From contig NW_026252102.1 in assembly GCF_025399195.1 (NCBI RefSeq), positions 248,001-312,000 of the forward strand: DNA of 64,000 nucleotides, given 5' to 3'. The position numbers and the translations under genes are program-made. Under the pieces are notes generated by a model. It did no database searches. It saw only the letters and a program-made list of their open reading frames with translations, and was not told the DNA's origin. Below are positions 10,907 through 23,718 of this stretch, in pieces. This DNA is from Umbelopsis ramanniana AG (lineage: Eukaryota > Mucoromycota > Umbelopsidomycetes > Umbelopsidales > Umbelopsidaceae). The first letter of the stretch is position 1. Each line of letters opens with the position of its first letter.

Positions 10907-12280
10907 TTAACCCGACCGCTCTAGCACCTCGTTTAAAGTAGGTACAGACGACATCGACCCAGGGCGTTCTACAGAAATAGCCGCTGCTACATTAGCTTCG
11001 TTAAGAGAGGCTTCAACCCGTTTGAAAAACTCTTCTTGGCTGTCTCTTAAGAATGCTGCCAAAAAGAATCCCTGCAAAAAAAGAAAATGGTTATGTCCCA
11101 TTGGGCATTAGGTTCAGGTACACCAAACACGTACTACAAAAGTGTCTCCTGCCGCTGTGGTATCTTTCACAATTGCCTTGGCAACAGGTATTCTGTACTT
11201 TTGTGTCTTGTTGTTATGTCTAAAGAAAGCGAGAACGCCATCGCCTCCAAGTGTCAAAACGATGCCTTGCAACTTTGGATAACTACTCATCAATAGCTCG
11301 ATAAGGTCCTCAGGAACCGGTTCATCTGTTCTCCCCGTCACCGCTTGGTACATTATAGTTGCTTCGGTTTCATTGACTTGTAAAATATCCACTTTATCCA
11401 ATGGAAATTCGGTCAACACAGACGAAGTCATAGGTGCAGGATTAAATATGACGCTGAGACCTAAATTCGAAAAGCATGAGAGACGTCGGTCCAAAAATGG
11501 GATGTCGTTCGCGTCCATACCTTTGTCAGCCGCAACATTCATGATAGCGCCTCCCTGACTGATTTCATTTTGTTGCAAAATCCAATCACCAGGTCCAAAA
11601 TTTTCCAATACCTGTTGGGCATATTCAGCGGTATATTTGGCATTGGTGCCAGGGTATAATACAATACAATTGTCGCCGTTTTCCTGGGACACTTGTATAA
11701 GTGCACGGCCGTTGACCTATGAGTAGACGGGGGATATAAGATTCAACGCCGCTCCGAACACGCATGATGAAACTGTACCTCTTGTTCATCCACCTTGATG
11801 AATGTAACGTCTACGCCTTGGTCGCGTATCAATTCTTTGACCTTTGGAAGGATAGGTTAATTAGGATGTGGGGTCAACCATAGTAGTTGTATCCGCATTC
11901 GATGTTTCCAATATATACATACCCAAACAGCATCCTTTCCCACAATACCTGCATGGTAAACCTTTGCTCCTGCCTATAATGCAAGGAATTGAGTTATATT
12001 ATAGGGAAAACGTGATGTATAATGAAAAGTAGAAGCAGTACCCTTCCCAATGCAGCTGATTGATTTGAGCCTACAGTAATGAATCAAGTAGCTTAACAAC
12101 TGAGTGTGTTTGTAGGTGTGAACACTCGTCTTTGAGTGTTTGCTTTGCGGTGTGCCTACCTTTACCACCTCCTCTGACAGTATACCCGACGCTGGATAAA
12201 GTTTCACCTTTTTGACACAAGCGAGGAACTTCAAAAGTTTCGTCGATGTTGATGGATCCAAAATTTAGTACCTTTGACAT
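10907..12280 (-). CDS. RBK1: Ribokinase (PfkB family)
   Basis: Six exons on the minus strand: 12280-12160, 12070-12042, 11973-11923, 11841-11779, 11716-11135, 11071-10907; the protein is 336 aa, normal for the family. It opens with VLNFGSINIDETFEVPRL and the GGGKGSNQSAALGR sugar-binding signature, assembled across two splice junctions. The C-terminal PfkB signature DTTAAGDTFVG contains the catalytic Asp and anion-hole glycines, followed by a ribokinase-type end (AAISVERPGSMSSVPT). It phosphorylates D-ribose to ribose-5-phosphate with ATP in the cytosol, feeding the pentose phosphate and nucleotide pathways. Confidence 0.93.
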
Positions 12281-12453
12281 GGCAAAGAGTGAGAGTGACG
12301 ATATCTTCGGAACGTGCGAAAGCTTGTACTGCAGGTCAAAAGCAGTCCCTTTACCCCACTCGACGCACTAACTGATGGGCGTAGACTCTTATCCAAGCTA
12401 TACGTATCCTTTATATATTTTTATTTCAATGAATACTTGCAACAGCATGATAT

Positions 12454-13041
12454 CTAATCAATGATATGAATCTTGACCGTCTCTGTAGCAGTAAAAGTAC
12501 CTCCTCGTGTGCGGAAGGATTCATTGAACTGAGCGGCAATATAAAAAGTTAATTGAGAAAATCCTGGTATTGGCATATTGTTTCACGCCGAGTTTAAATG
12601 TACTTACTTCAACGGCATATGAGCCAGGCTTGGTATTGGCAGGGACTTTCCACTGACGGGTATATGTAACATACTTGGACTCTTTAGCAGTTACAGGGCA
12701 CTTGGGAGCGATGGTAGTTAATAGCTGCTGCTTCTTATTGCCGGATCGCGAGTGGAATTTAACATTCAACGACAGGGCTTCACCGAATGCAACGTGATCT
12801 TCAGGAAAGGAAAGCAAACAAGTCAGTGTTTGTCGCTCACTACTTAAGCGTGGACTCTCTTGCTCTTACCAAGGATGAGCGGCTGCATAGTGTATTTTAT
12901 GGTCATGTTATCGCCAGCTTGGACAGTTGCGCCTGAAGCGGGAGAGACAATCTTAATGAACTGAAGCTGTGAGAACACACTGGCTGTCACTGCCTGTAGC
13001 AACGCGACTAAAAGAATGGCGCAGATAGCGAGTACTTTCAT
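12454..13041 (-). CDS. Small secreted beta-sandwich-like protein, function unknown
   Basis: Three exons: 13041-12870, 12798-12608, 12528-12454, giving 145 aa. A clear signal peptide (MKVLAICAILLVALLQAVTA) precedes a segment FIKIVSPASGATVQAGDNMT. This resembles the start of the Ig-like Kre9/KNH-type domain found in fungal wall and GPI proteins. The end (PANTKPGSYAVEV...FTATETVKIHII) has the strand-turn-strand look of a beta-sandwich. There is no transmembrane segment or GPI-like tail, so it is probably secreted and soluble. The family link is weak and inferred from pattern only. Confidence 0.7.
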
Positions 13042-15466
13042 TTTGAGCAGGAAAAGAAGTAAATCATCATTAAATTGCCAGTTGCACGGGAATAAAGCGA
13101 ACAAAAATAAAAAGTTAGTTTGTCGCACAAAAGAAAATAAGGAAACAGTCTTTGCCAGTTCAATCTGTTCAATAAGGATTGGACTCGCTATGTGCTGCAT
13201 TATTGAATCGATCAGAGAGTTAGAAGTATAATGTAAGATACCCTACCAAAGAAAGCTTCTGTAGCGACTAAGAAACAATTGCTTCAAAGGAAGTTGCTTT
13301 GATTTTTCTGTCACTAACACTATGGTATGGCCAACCAGAACAAAAAAAAAATTGCATGTAAGAGGACCATGCTATCTGAGAGAGTTCAGGAAGCGATCGT
13401 ATGGTAATCGCTGTAAAGCTCAAGGTGTGATCACAGAAAGTAAATGTATGCACGCACGTACTGAATGAAGGTGGCTAGAATTAAATGATAAAATAACGTC
13501 GCTATCCTGACTACTCGGCATGCCCTTTACCGGCTTTTTGCAAAGTGACAAACATGGCATAAATATAAACAAGTTGTAATACGTCGTCAATCAAAGACAT
13601 GACTTGTATGACAGATGCACTGCCAGTTGGGCGGCATGATCATTCAACTGATACCAGCACGACACCGCTTTTAGTTATGATTGTACAAGTCGCTTCAGCA
13701 AGCGTGGTTGCATGACCCATAAGCTTTCAGCCCATAATGCTTTGGCAGCTGCCAAGACTGTTTACAGATGCATACGCATTTTAGCCTATAATTTGATCTG
13801 CACGTTCGGCCATTATTTCCATCTTGACCGTGTCGCCCGCATGGTGTATGGTACAGCCACTAGGAAGTTTCAGCAAAAGGCGTCAAACCGAAAGTTCTAG
13901 CCCACACCAGGGCCCGAGGGCTACCCTCTTTATCTGCTATGAGATGGATTGAAGGAATCAAAATCTTATCGTAATATGAACACAGATGGCGAACAGATAT
14001 AACAGTTTTGAGGGGAGATTATGTCTTGTGGTCTCCAGTGTTACTGAGCGAAAAATTCCGTATGACTTGACACAGGCTGTAACCATTTTCTCCAGTTATA
14101 TCCGTCACATCATCGATAGCAGCCAAAAAGATCTAGATGATCGTGCTCAAACCCTTTTCTTCTTACGCCTTGTCGATTGTGAGAGAGAAAGTTAGATGCT
14201 CATAACTGAGCACCCGACTTTTTAGTAAAGATTGAATGCTCAGCTCTAGGTAATCTAAAAATAAATAGAAATAAGCGGAGGAATAAAGCCGTTGATGCCA
14301 TGGAAACGGATAAAAAGCGAGGACAGCCAAAAGTGGTTGGGTTGCTGACAAGCAAGTCAGTGTGATGTGCAGTTACCATGAGGTGAGAAAACATCGAGCG
14401 ATTCTCAATCGATGGAGGGCCACAGACCGTTGTACAAGCTCGGCCACACCGCTCGAATTAGAGTTGTGCGTCACCTGCTAAAGTAGCACTCATCCGGTCA
14501 TTGACAGACGACATGGAAGGCGAATACCGTATTTTTTTTTTTAATAACATCCAAACAGGACAAATGTCGTCTCATCGGTTCAAGATGCAGGGTATATCTC
14601 CGTTCCAAACCAGCGGAAATACCCTAGTAGGCAAGTCCTGTTCGCTGCGCTGAGTCGTGGCTTAAAATCGATTGTTTCAATTGCTTTGCATTCGCAACGG
14701 CGTCCCGATGATTGCTAATAAGGTGTGGAGAGTCGATCCCATACCTATATGTGAAAACATCCTTTATTTCCATAGCTTGATGTAGGAACGGCGTCGCGAC
14801 CCCTGGGTGAAAGCCAGGCAGTACCAAAACTAAAGTTTACGGAAACCAGGCTGAATTATTCGCTTACATTTGCATTCGCCACATTAGAATGACACTGTAA
14901 TATCTGTATATATTCAATTTCTGCATATAAATTTATACAATGCCCTCACTCTACTTTTTTATTTTTATTTTATTATTGTTATTGTATTTCTGTTTGCATT
15001 TGTATTGAACAAAAAGGACACTGTAGTTTACCAACCACGACAAGTACTTAGGAGCGGGAACGCAGGACGAGTTTCCCGGTGAAAATAATAATAATAGCTC
15101 TCCATACCAGAACCGGAAAAGGCACGGCGGTGGTGGGGTCACTCTCCGGAAACAGTCACTTCCATACAGTATACCTGTCCGTCCACCAGCTGACCAGACG
15201 TCGTTCCAACAGTCTTTCTCTTCTTGCATGAGAATCGTCTACCACTATTGCGGGAGCGATCAGACTCTTGAGGTAAGTAACCCCTAATGCTTGAACCACC
15301 ACTTGATGAATGGTGGCCGGAGCGAGCCGATCAGTCCCATGGTCTGGGGCGGCCCGCAAGATTGACCATGTTCCTGACACTTGCCAAAAAAAAACCTCCT
15401 AGGACGCATTCACTTCAGATGGCATAGACTTCACTCCTTGCTTTAGAGAAACGTACGTACTTGTCA
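13042..15466. other. 2.4 kb gene-poor region between divergent genes
   Basis: This gap separates the secreted-protein gene (minus) from the ABCC transporter (plus). The longest open frames (minus strand 14827-14624 and 15380-15156, 67-74 codons) match nothing I recognise and lack splice partners. I see no terminal repeats, transposase motifs or RNA gene. The part around 14560-14830 and 15150-15380 is somewhat more GC-rich than its surroundings. Confidence 0.4.
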
Positions 15467-18400
15467 ATGGAAACGTTGAGTTTGACTTGGATCTGAACCT
15501 ATCTAAAACCTGAATACCTTCAATTAGCGTTTTCGATGTACTACTTCCGTTTTTTTTTGTTCTGACATCCCTCGCCGTCTATATCCACCGACGATACACT
15601 TCATACTACGAAAGACCTCGCATTGATATATCCGATGCCGACTTTCTGCGCTTGCCAACACAAAAAGTTCATACTCTCCGAAGCCTAGCCCATTTGGCTG
15701 GGGTCTTGACACAGATCGGCACTTGGGGATTTATTTTCGCCTGGCGATTAGAAAGTTCGATATTAGACCACCATCGACAAAATCCTTGGCAAGATGGACC
15801 AACGCCCTTGTATCAAATCATATGCCCAGCATTGTCAATGCTGTCTTGGGTAAGTGATGGGTGGAACCACACTTCGATCGCATCGAGGGAGGCGTTGTGG
15901 GTCATTTGTTCCTTCCGGGGTTGAAAATATGAGTACGATGTGAATGACCGACTTTCCTTTTTGGTTCGCAGATCTACGCGCTCGTGATGGTCACTAAACT
16001 GTTCATCATATCCTCCAATCCTGTGGCGCCATCCAAACTCTCGCTCTACAATCCTCACCTGTTATCATTTTATACCATCACATCCTTGGCCTCTGTCATT
16101 CGAATTCGTTCTTTAACGCTAGGTTCCACGCCGGTGCCTGGAACGGCTCTCGAGACTTTGTTGGCCGCCTTGTCAACATGCATCTGCTTTGCCTTGTTTT
16201 TTGTGAGCGTAACAACCCCGCGAGAGATTGAACGCGAGGAGCTTTTGGATCTTGACGATAGTGATGGGAGTGTCATGATCTTGAAAGATGGTCGAGTCCT
16301 GCGTAATGTAAGTCTCACTTTAATATAAACTTGGTTCTAGTACCTGAAACATATGATTTAATCCAAATTTCTCAGGGTCGACTATTGACACCAGAAGCAT
16401 CTGCTTCACCATTATCCAGCATCATGTTCAACTGGATGAATCCTTTTCTCACGCAACTACGACAAGCACCTACTGTTTATGCTGAGGATCTATGGGCGTT
16501 GACCAGACAGCATCGCGCCAAAGAGTGCCACAGAGATTTCGAATGCGTGGAACGAGGTGAAGGTCCTTTCAGCCTTCTTTATCAAATCTACCAAAGCAAT
16601 CGTCATGCTATTTGGTTCCAATGCATCACTTCATTAGGCGCAGTTTTATCCCATTATTCGAACCCATATTTCCTCGACAAATTTCTTCAGTATATTGAGG
16701 ATCCCGCTGGCAGACCGCTTCAAATCGCTTACCTGTATTGTCTTGGAATGTTTGCTGGTAGCGTAGTCAACACTCTGTTTTCGTCTCAGACTTTACTATG
16801 GGGCCGAAGATGCAATGTTCGAATGACCAACATGCTGAATGCTGAGATTTATGCTAAAAGTCTTCGGAGAAAAGACGCCACTGGGTTCGCCAAAGCCGCG
16901 GAGAAGGACGACGGTAGTGACAATGCCGAAGATACCGTCAGTGAGACGACCACTGGAAAAATCACAAACTTGATGAGCGTTGACGCTGAACGTTTGGCGG
17001 AAATGTCATCCTACATCCACGTAAGTTGAAGCTTTTGTACAGCATCGAATGAATGCGCGGAAACTGATATATCCCAAATAGATATTTTACAGCAGCCCTT
17101 TTGAAATTTTGTTCGGCGTCATCTTTTTATATCGAATAATGGGCACTGCTGCGTTGTTCGGGCTAACAGTCATGATCGTCTCCATTCCTCTTCATCATTA
17201 CATGGGCAAGAAATATCACCGCATTCAAGAAAGACTGATGACGGCAAGAGATAGAAGAACGGAATTATTGAACGAACTTCTCCATGGCATTCGCATGGTC
17301 AAGGCGTTCGCATGGGAAAGAAAATGGGAAGAGAAGATATTGGTAGGTTAACATTGGAGAGTGGTCAGCAACAAACTTCAGTCATCTCACATTCATATTG
17401 CAGAGAGCGCGAAATATCGAATTGGATAGATTTGTTCGTGTCTATATCATGAACACTTGCGTCGGGCTTGTGTGGTTTGCATGCCCAGTTCTTGTAACTG
17501 TAGTGTCTTTTCTCTGGTATACCAAGGTTGAAGGGCATGAACTGACGGCAAGGTGAGTGATTTTAAAGCGAGCCACTTGAGTCATACTTGGTTTTTTTTA
17601 AATACTCACTATGTTTCTTAACTTCATGATGATTTGCGCCTACAGCACCGCATTTGTCAGTATCGTACTATTTGGCATGATCCGAGATCCCTTAAATGTC
17701 ATTCCGGAAGCATATATGTCTTACATCGACGCCAAAGTCAGTTTAACCCGTATTAGCGACTTCCTCAGCGAAGATGAGAGAGGAAGTGACAGGAAAGGCG
17801 CAAAAATGCTTTCTCCAACGTTGAACAACAGCCAGCGAGCTCGCTGCGGATTCGACGAGGGAACATTCCAGTGGCATAGCCATCTCAAAGATAACAGCAA
17901 GTCAAATCATGACGATGGTCTTACCAAAACCATCGACGCTGTTGTGAAAGGTGACAAAGAGCCTACAGAGAATGACCCATTGCTTCCTGTCAATCGAAAC
18001 CGTGAGGACGCTACTTCCTACTCGTCATCATCCAGCACATTGACAGCAATAACCTACCATGGCACGAACAGTTTCGTACTTGATTTGCCTACCATGACTT
18101 TTCCATCGGGAAAGCTGACCATCATTTTCGGGTCTACTGGAAGTGGCAAGAGTAGCTTGTTGAACGCCTTGTTGGGTGAAATGGATGCCGTTACTGGTCG
18201 CGCCTGGTTGCCATCCAAATTTGATTGGAACAAGATTATGACCACAGACAAATTTGCTTTGGACTCGGTCGATTCTAGTTTATACATGTACAAGGTGGCC
18301 TATGCCGCTCAGCAACCTTGGATTCAACATGCATCGATTCGTGACAACATTGTGTTTGGACAACCATTTGATGAATTGCGATACAACAAAGTGCTTTATC

Positions 18401-21400
18401 AGTGTGCACTGGTCAAGGATCTCGACATTTTGGAAGATGGTGACCTTACGGAGATTGGTGAAAAAGGCATCAATCTTTCTGGAGGACAGAAACAACGAGT
18501 CTCTTTGGCTCGTGCTGTTTACTCTCGTGCCAAAACGGTTCTTCTGGATGATTGTCTTTCCGCTGTCGATGCCAACACTGCCAGTCATCTTTACGAAAAG
18601 TGCTTACTTGGCGACTTGATGCATGATCGCACGATCATTTTAGTCTCTCATCACGTTCGACTTTGTCTTGGTGGTGCGTCGTATCTTGTACAGATGAACC
18701 GCGGGCAAGTGATCCGCCATGGTAACGTTGAAGACCTTCGTAACAACGGTGAACTAGCCCAAATCTTTGGGGACGATGATATACCAGATCATATCACCGA
18801 ATTCGTCAAGAATGATGATGAAGCCGGATTTAACGACCAAGACAGCGCTAAAAGCTACGCAGGAAGTGACGTGCTGCGCGCAGTTCCTAAAAAGCTAATT
18901 GAGGAAGAAGTTAGGCAAATTGGCAAAGTCAAAGTCAAGATTTACGCAACCTACCTCTTGGCGTGTGGTGGCCTTCTCTTTTGGGGAACGTTGATATGTT
19001 TTTATGTTATATCGCGTCTCTTCAATATTGCCGAGAACTATTGGCTCAAGGTTTGGTCAGCAGCGTACGATAATAAACACTCATGCACGAACGTCACCGC
19101 CTCTGTAGCGTCCATAGGACAAGTGGTCCTTCCGCAGCTGACTGGGGCCGCCACCAAGAGAGCTTCAACCGTGGTACTTTATGGTCAACTTTTCGACAAG
19201 GAGTGCTCCAATGAGCCTGTATCCGTCAATTATTACATCTCTATTTACGTTTGGATTTGTTTTGGTGCCATTATCATCAGTTTGCTTCGATCCCTCATCC
19301 AGTACTACGGTTCTTTGCGAGCCTCTCGATTAATTTTCCACAAGCTACTGATATCAGTGTGTCATGCACCTATGCGGTTCTTTGGTAAGTTGTATAGTGA
19401 ATGAAGTGACCATGAAATATGGAAAAAGAAAAAGAAAGAAAGACTTACCGTTCACCCTGCAACAGATACTACTCCGGTGGGACGAATCCTAAACCGATTT
19501 TCCAAAGACATGGAGACAATCGATCACAGTTTGAGTTGGCACGCGACCTTGTTGTTGCAAACTTTACTTGGCATTACCGCGGTGGTGGCGGTTATTAGTG
19601 CGATCACTCCCGAATTCCTATTTGCCAGTGTGGTTATAGGTAAGATATATTTTTTCTATTGTAAAAAAGGGGGAACGGACGGACCTTCACAGCAGCCTAG
19701 GGAATAAATAGCCGACTAGCTGTGCTCCTGTGATCGGTTATATTGACTTTGTTACACACACCTTTTAGGAATCATTTACATCTTTATCGGAACGTACTAT
19801 GTTCGGGCTTCGAGAGAATTGAAGCGCATCAATTCCGTCACTCGGTCCCCGATCTTCAGTCAATTTTCAGAGACTCTGGTAGGCGTTACCACCATCCGAG
19901 CCTATGGTCAAGAGAAGCCTTTCATGTCCGAAATGCTCAACCGCCTGGACGAAAACATGAGATCCTATTATACATTGTGGACAACCAACCGCTGGCTTTT
20001 TGTACGAGTGGAAATGTCAGGTTCTCTTGTCTCGTTCCTCGCTGGTGTATTCCTGCTTCGCAATCTGAATACCATTGACGCTGGTCTTGCTGGTCTTTCC
20101 TTGAGTTTCTCTTCTACTTTCCTGGAACATATTTATTGGCTTGTGAGACAGGTACCAACACATAGAAAGAAAGCCATGATTGAGATTAACTTTTTATTGA
20201 TTGTTTATTTGTTCAGTATACAACGGTGGAAATGCATTTGAACTCGGTGGAACGTGTTCAAGAATACCTTGAGATGCCTCAAGAGCCCCCAGGTATCATT
20301 GAAGACAGTCGACCTCCTATGAACGTAAGTAGGTCTATTGTAGTTCTCTTGAGGAATACACAAGGTAGCTGACTTGGTTTGTTTTCCATTGTAGTGGCCA
20401 TACGAAGCAGCCATCTCGGTACGAGATTTGGAAGTCAGTTACTCCCCGGATGATGATCCGGTACTTCGCGGAATATCCTTTGATGTACAGCCCCGAGAAA
20501 AGGTTGGCATCGTCGGCCGTACTGGATCAGGAAAGACAACGCTTACTCTGAGTTTCCTACGATTTGTTGAGCCACTGAAGGGATCCATCGTGATTGATGG
20601 TATCGACATTCAATCTGTAAGACGCCTTATCCTTTGGGCCTTTCTCTCTGCTCCTCCAGTGCTGACACATCTTATTTCCAGATTGGTGTAGATGACCTTC
20701 GGTCAAAATTGACCATCATACCTCAGGACGCCATTTTATTTTCCGGCTCTGTAAGTACATACCTGGTATGGCTTTTATGCAATGGCCCCATGCTCATTTT
20801 TGTTGTTTGCGTTCATTTCCTTTTCAAAGATACGGGTGAATCTCGACCCATTTGATGAATTCTCAGACAGTGAGATATGGCAAGCATTACGTAGAGTTCA
20901 TCTCGTAACCAGCCACTCTTTCCTCCTGGATATGGACGAGGAGGACAATCTTAGCATTATCACCAGTCTGGATACCCAAATCAGTGAAGGTGGCACGAAC
21001 TTCTCACAAGGACAACGACAACTCTTATGTATGGCTCGCGCTCTATTGCGCAATAGCACACGTTTGATTGTCATGGACGAAGCAACATCCAGTGTTGACT
21101 TTGACACCGACAAAAAGATACAAACCACAATTAGAGAAGAATTTGCAGATTCAGTAAGCCTTTTTTTTTGTTTGTTCGCTCGCTTTCAAGCCAAGCGCAC
21201 AGTGCCATGTCCTTTTCTTTAACATTCTTTTTCGCTTATTTTAGACTCTGCTTTGCATTGCCCATCGCTTACGTACCATCATTGACTATGACAAGGTATG
21301 TTTTTCTCACCATTTGCCTACTGTATTATTCAGCATTGGGCTAACTCCTATCTCTTCTAGGTACTCGTGATCGACGAAGGCAAGGTTGTAGAATACGATA

Positions 21401-21534
21401 CGCCATATAACCTTTTACATGGGCACTCTGGTGTTGGCGTATTCAAATCCATGTGTGAACGATCATGGGAATACGATCACCTGATTGATATTGCAAATCA
21501 AGTAGAAGCCGCCAAGCAAGCAATTCCAAAGTAA
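15467..21534 (+). CDS. ABCC (MRP/Ybt1-type) full ABC transporter
   Basis: Fifteen exons: 15467-15474, 15528-15849, 15972-16307, 16376-17020, 17082-17342, 17404-17552, 17646-19384, 19466-19639, 19769-20151, 20217-20324, 20395-20616, 20682-20750, 20830-21153, 21245-21295, 21361-21534; 1654 aa. An N-terminal extra membrane domain (TMD0) precedes TMD1. NBD1 has Walker [10 protein letters not shown] (about 735), signature LSGGQKQR (about 850) and Walker B VLLDD (about 872). TMD2 is followed by NBD2 with Walker [10 protein letters not shown] (about 1416), signature FSQGQRQ (about 1530), Walker [13 protein letters not shown] and the H-loop AHRLRTI. The layout is that of vacuolar MRP-type exporters of glutathione conjugates, bile-acid-like anions or metals. 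The 8-nt first exon is a guess that restores a start codon in phase. Confidence 0.92.
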
Positions 21535-21908
21535 AACTGCAAAACTCTCCCACCTCACCAACCAACCCAAACATGCCCACAGATGAATTTAGGCAGACAA
21601 TTTTGTGTTCATCATTGCATTATCATTCACCACAAGAACTGCTTTTCAATTGCACAGATACTTCTCATCTGTTTCATAGCCATGTATATTGACAATATTG
21701 ATCCTCCAATGTAACGTTTTTTTTTTTTTTTTGGTCTCCTTCCCCTCATACCGCACAAAATAATTTCTTTTTCTTCTCGTCCATTTTTTCCCCTGCGCAA
21801 ACAGATTAACCTATAAAATGAAATATATTTCACTGCAATGCATAGCTAGCTACTTTTACGCGAGAATATACAAGTTGGAGGGGGTTTCTACGGACTAGAG
21901 CAATAAAT
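21535..21908. other. Convergent 3' spacer between ABCC and the phosphoesterase gene
   Basis: About 370 bp between two gene ends, with a T tract near 21720. It holds only 3' untranslated regions and polyadenylation sequence; nothing else was seen. Confidence 0.45.
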
Positions 21909-23449
21909 TTACAACACTAAGGCACAAAATAAATAAAACAAAATGCTGGGTATAGCGACTTGTCGAATGTTATTTGCCGTCCTCTTGAAGGCATCTAAGC
22001 ATTTGCCAAGATGGATCCGATTTTGAGAAAGATATTTATTCTTCCTCTGGTCGTCCTTATTTACATCTTGGCGATAAGACGGTATGGTTGGTGATGTACT
22101 ACCTGATTTCAAAAGACCATAGATTTCCAGCAAGTTGTTGCAAAACAGAACAAGTACAGATAGACCAAAGAGGATGGCGTATCGAATAAATATGGATATT
22201 TGATCAGGAAGCAAGCAGAGCTTGTTTGCGTAGGATTCGGTTTTAGAGTCTTCAGCCGCCGAGAGACTGAGGAGGACCACGCCTGGATAGCGAACACCTT
22301 GAGCCATACTGAATGTATTGACAGATATTTCCGGAACCTGCCGATTTCCAACTTTGTGAATCACTTCACAGTAGTCATGGTCATCGCCAGAGAAGACAAA
22401 GTCAGCTTGCGTCTGGGTAAGTATATAATCAGAGAGCTCCTTGGTCATTAAGTTCTGGTACTGGTATCCTGCACCTTGTCTGATCTGCTTCTTGCTTTGT
22501 CGTAGTGGCCCACATAAATCCTCTGGAGGCTCAGATCTATAGGCTCCACTTATGGGGCTGGGCTCACGGTAAAGCGGCACATGCGTGAACAAAATTCTCG
22601 GTTTATCAGATGGCCGAATCTCTCTTACGAAATCTCGTGGTTGCTGATGAATATTAGGATCCGACGAACTCATTGACACCGAATCAATCACGACAATGCT
22701 ATGGCTATCCAGAAAGAGTTCGTATGAAGTATCTCCGAATTCGCCTTTGAAACGGTTGACAATATCTGCTCTGATACCGTCTCCAAATCCAACGTCATGA
22801 TTACCAGCCATGTAAAGAACCTTGGTACTGCTGTCTAATGGTTTGAACAATGCTTTGAATCGGTTGACTTCTTCCTTCCATTCACTGCGTACTCGAATTA
22901 GATATAGGGTAGTAACCCTTACTCTCATTGCGTCGGACAACTCACCGATCATCGGGCCATTCCCGACCTCCATCCATCAAATCACCAAGAAAGACCACAG
23001 CGTCAGGTCGCAGCTTTCGGTTGAGCTTTTTCCAATTCCTTCGCATATACTGATCACTATAGAATTCAGTGATCCATTGAATGACACCTTTCCTTCCGTA
23101 CGAATACTTGTCCGTCAGTTGCGGATCACCAATGATCATGATATTGTAGGGCCGTGCTGTACTATCGATCTATCATGTAAAACTTTAGCAACAGCTTTTT
23201 AAATATAATATCATCAACAGATACCTAAAATTCTACCTGTCTATGGTCATTATGGCTTAATTCTTGACGAGATGCTGATGATCGGATGTTCCAGCTAGGA
23301 GACTTGGGCCAAGGAGCGCAATCATGAGATGCTTTCCAAAATCCAAGGTATTCACCAGTAAAAATTGACAAGAGCCATATAACTTTAAGCGCAAATAATA
23401 GTGGAGGCGACCGTTTGCCCGTCCATTTCGTGAACTGTCTTAAATTCAT
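21909..23449 (-). CDS. TED1: Ted1/Cdc1-type metallophosphoesterase (GPI remodelling)
   Basis: Three exons: 23449-23237, 23169-22946, 22884-21909; 470 aa. An N-terminal membrane anchor (LLFALKVIWLLSIFTGEYLG) precedes a calcineurin-like phosphoesterase domain with all metal-binding blocks visible: GDPQLTD, GDLMDGGRE, AGNHDVGFGD, FTHVPLYR and GDDHDYCE. Hydrophobic segments near the C-terminus (FIRYAILFGLSVLVLF and a final hydrophobic end) suggest an ER membrane protein. Ted1, Cdc1 and mammalian PGAP5 remove ethanolamine phosphate from the GPI-glycan mannoses so that GPI proteins can leave the ER. Ted1 and Cdc1 are hard to separate from sequence alone, so the symbol is provisional. Confidence 0.85.
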
Positions 23450-23718
23450 ACGGAATGTCTCTGGTCAATCCTTGGTGGGGTTTGCGGAGCAGCAAAATTT
23501 CGGATGTGTTTAAATTTTTAAAAATTCAGTGCTGACAGCAGCATACCATAGGCAGTACACTAGTGAAGTGAGTCTGAGAAGCGATCCTTTTGTGAAACGA
23601 GATATGCGTATGGACTATCCTTCCTATGCACACTACAACATTCTGTTATCAAATTTATTCCATCTATAGCTTATTCACCCATAATGCGGATGATGGCACG
23701 TGTGACAGGATACAGAGA

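Noticed and set aside
14690-14740. tRNA B-box-like sequence (GTCGATCC)
   Set aside because: It lacks the GTTC core and a matching A box, and no cloverleaf can be drawn.
14624-15380. Orphan minus-strand ORFs of 67-92 codons as transposon or retroelement remains
   Set aside because: No catalytic motifs, terminal repeats or target duplications could be seen; chance frames are as likely.
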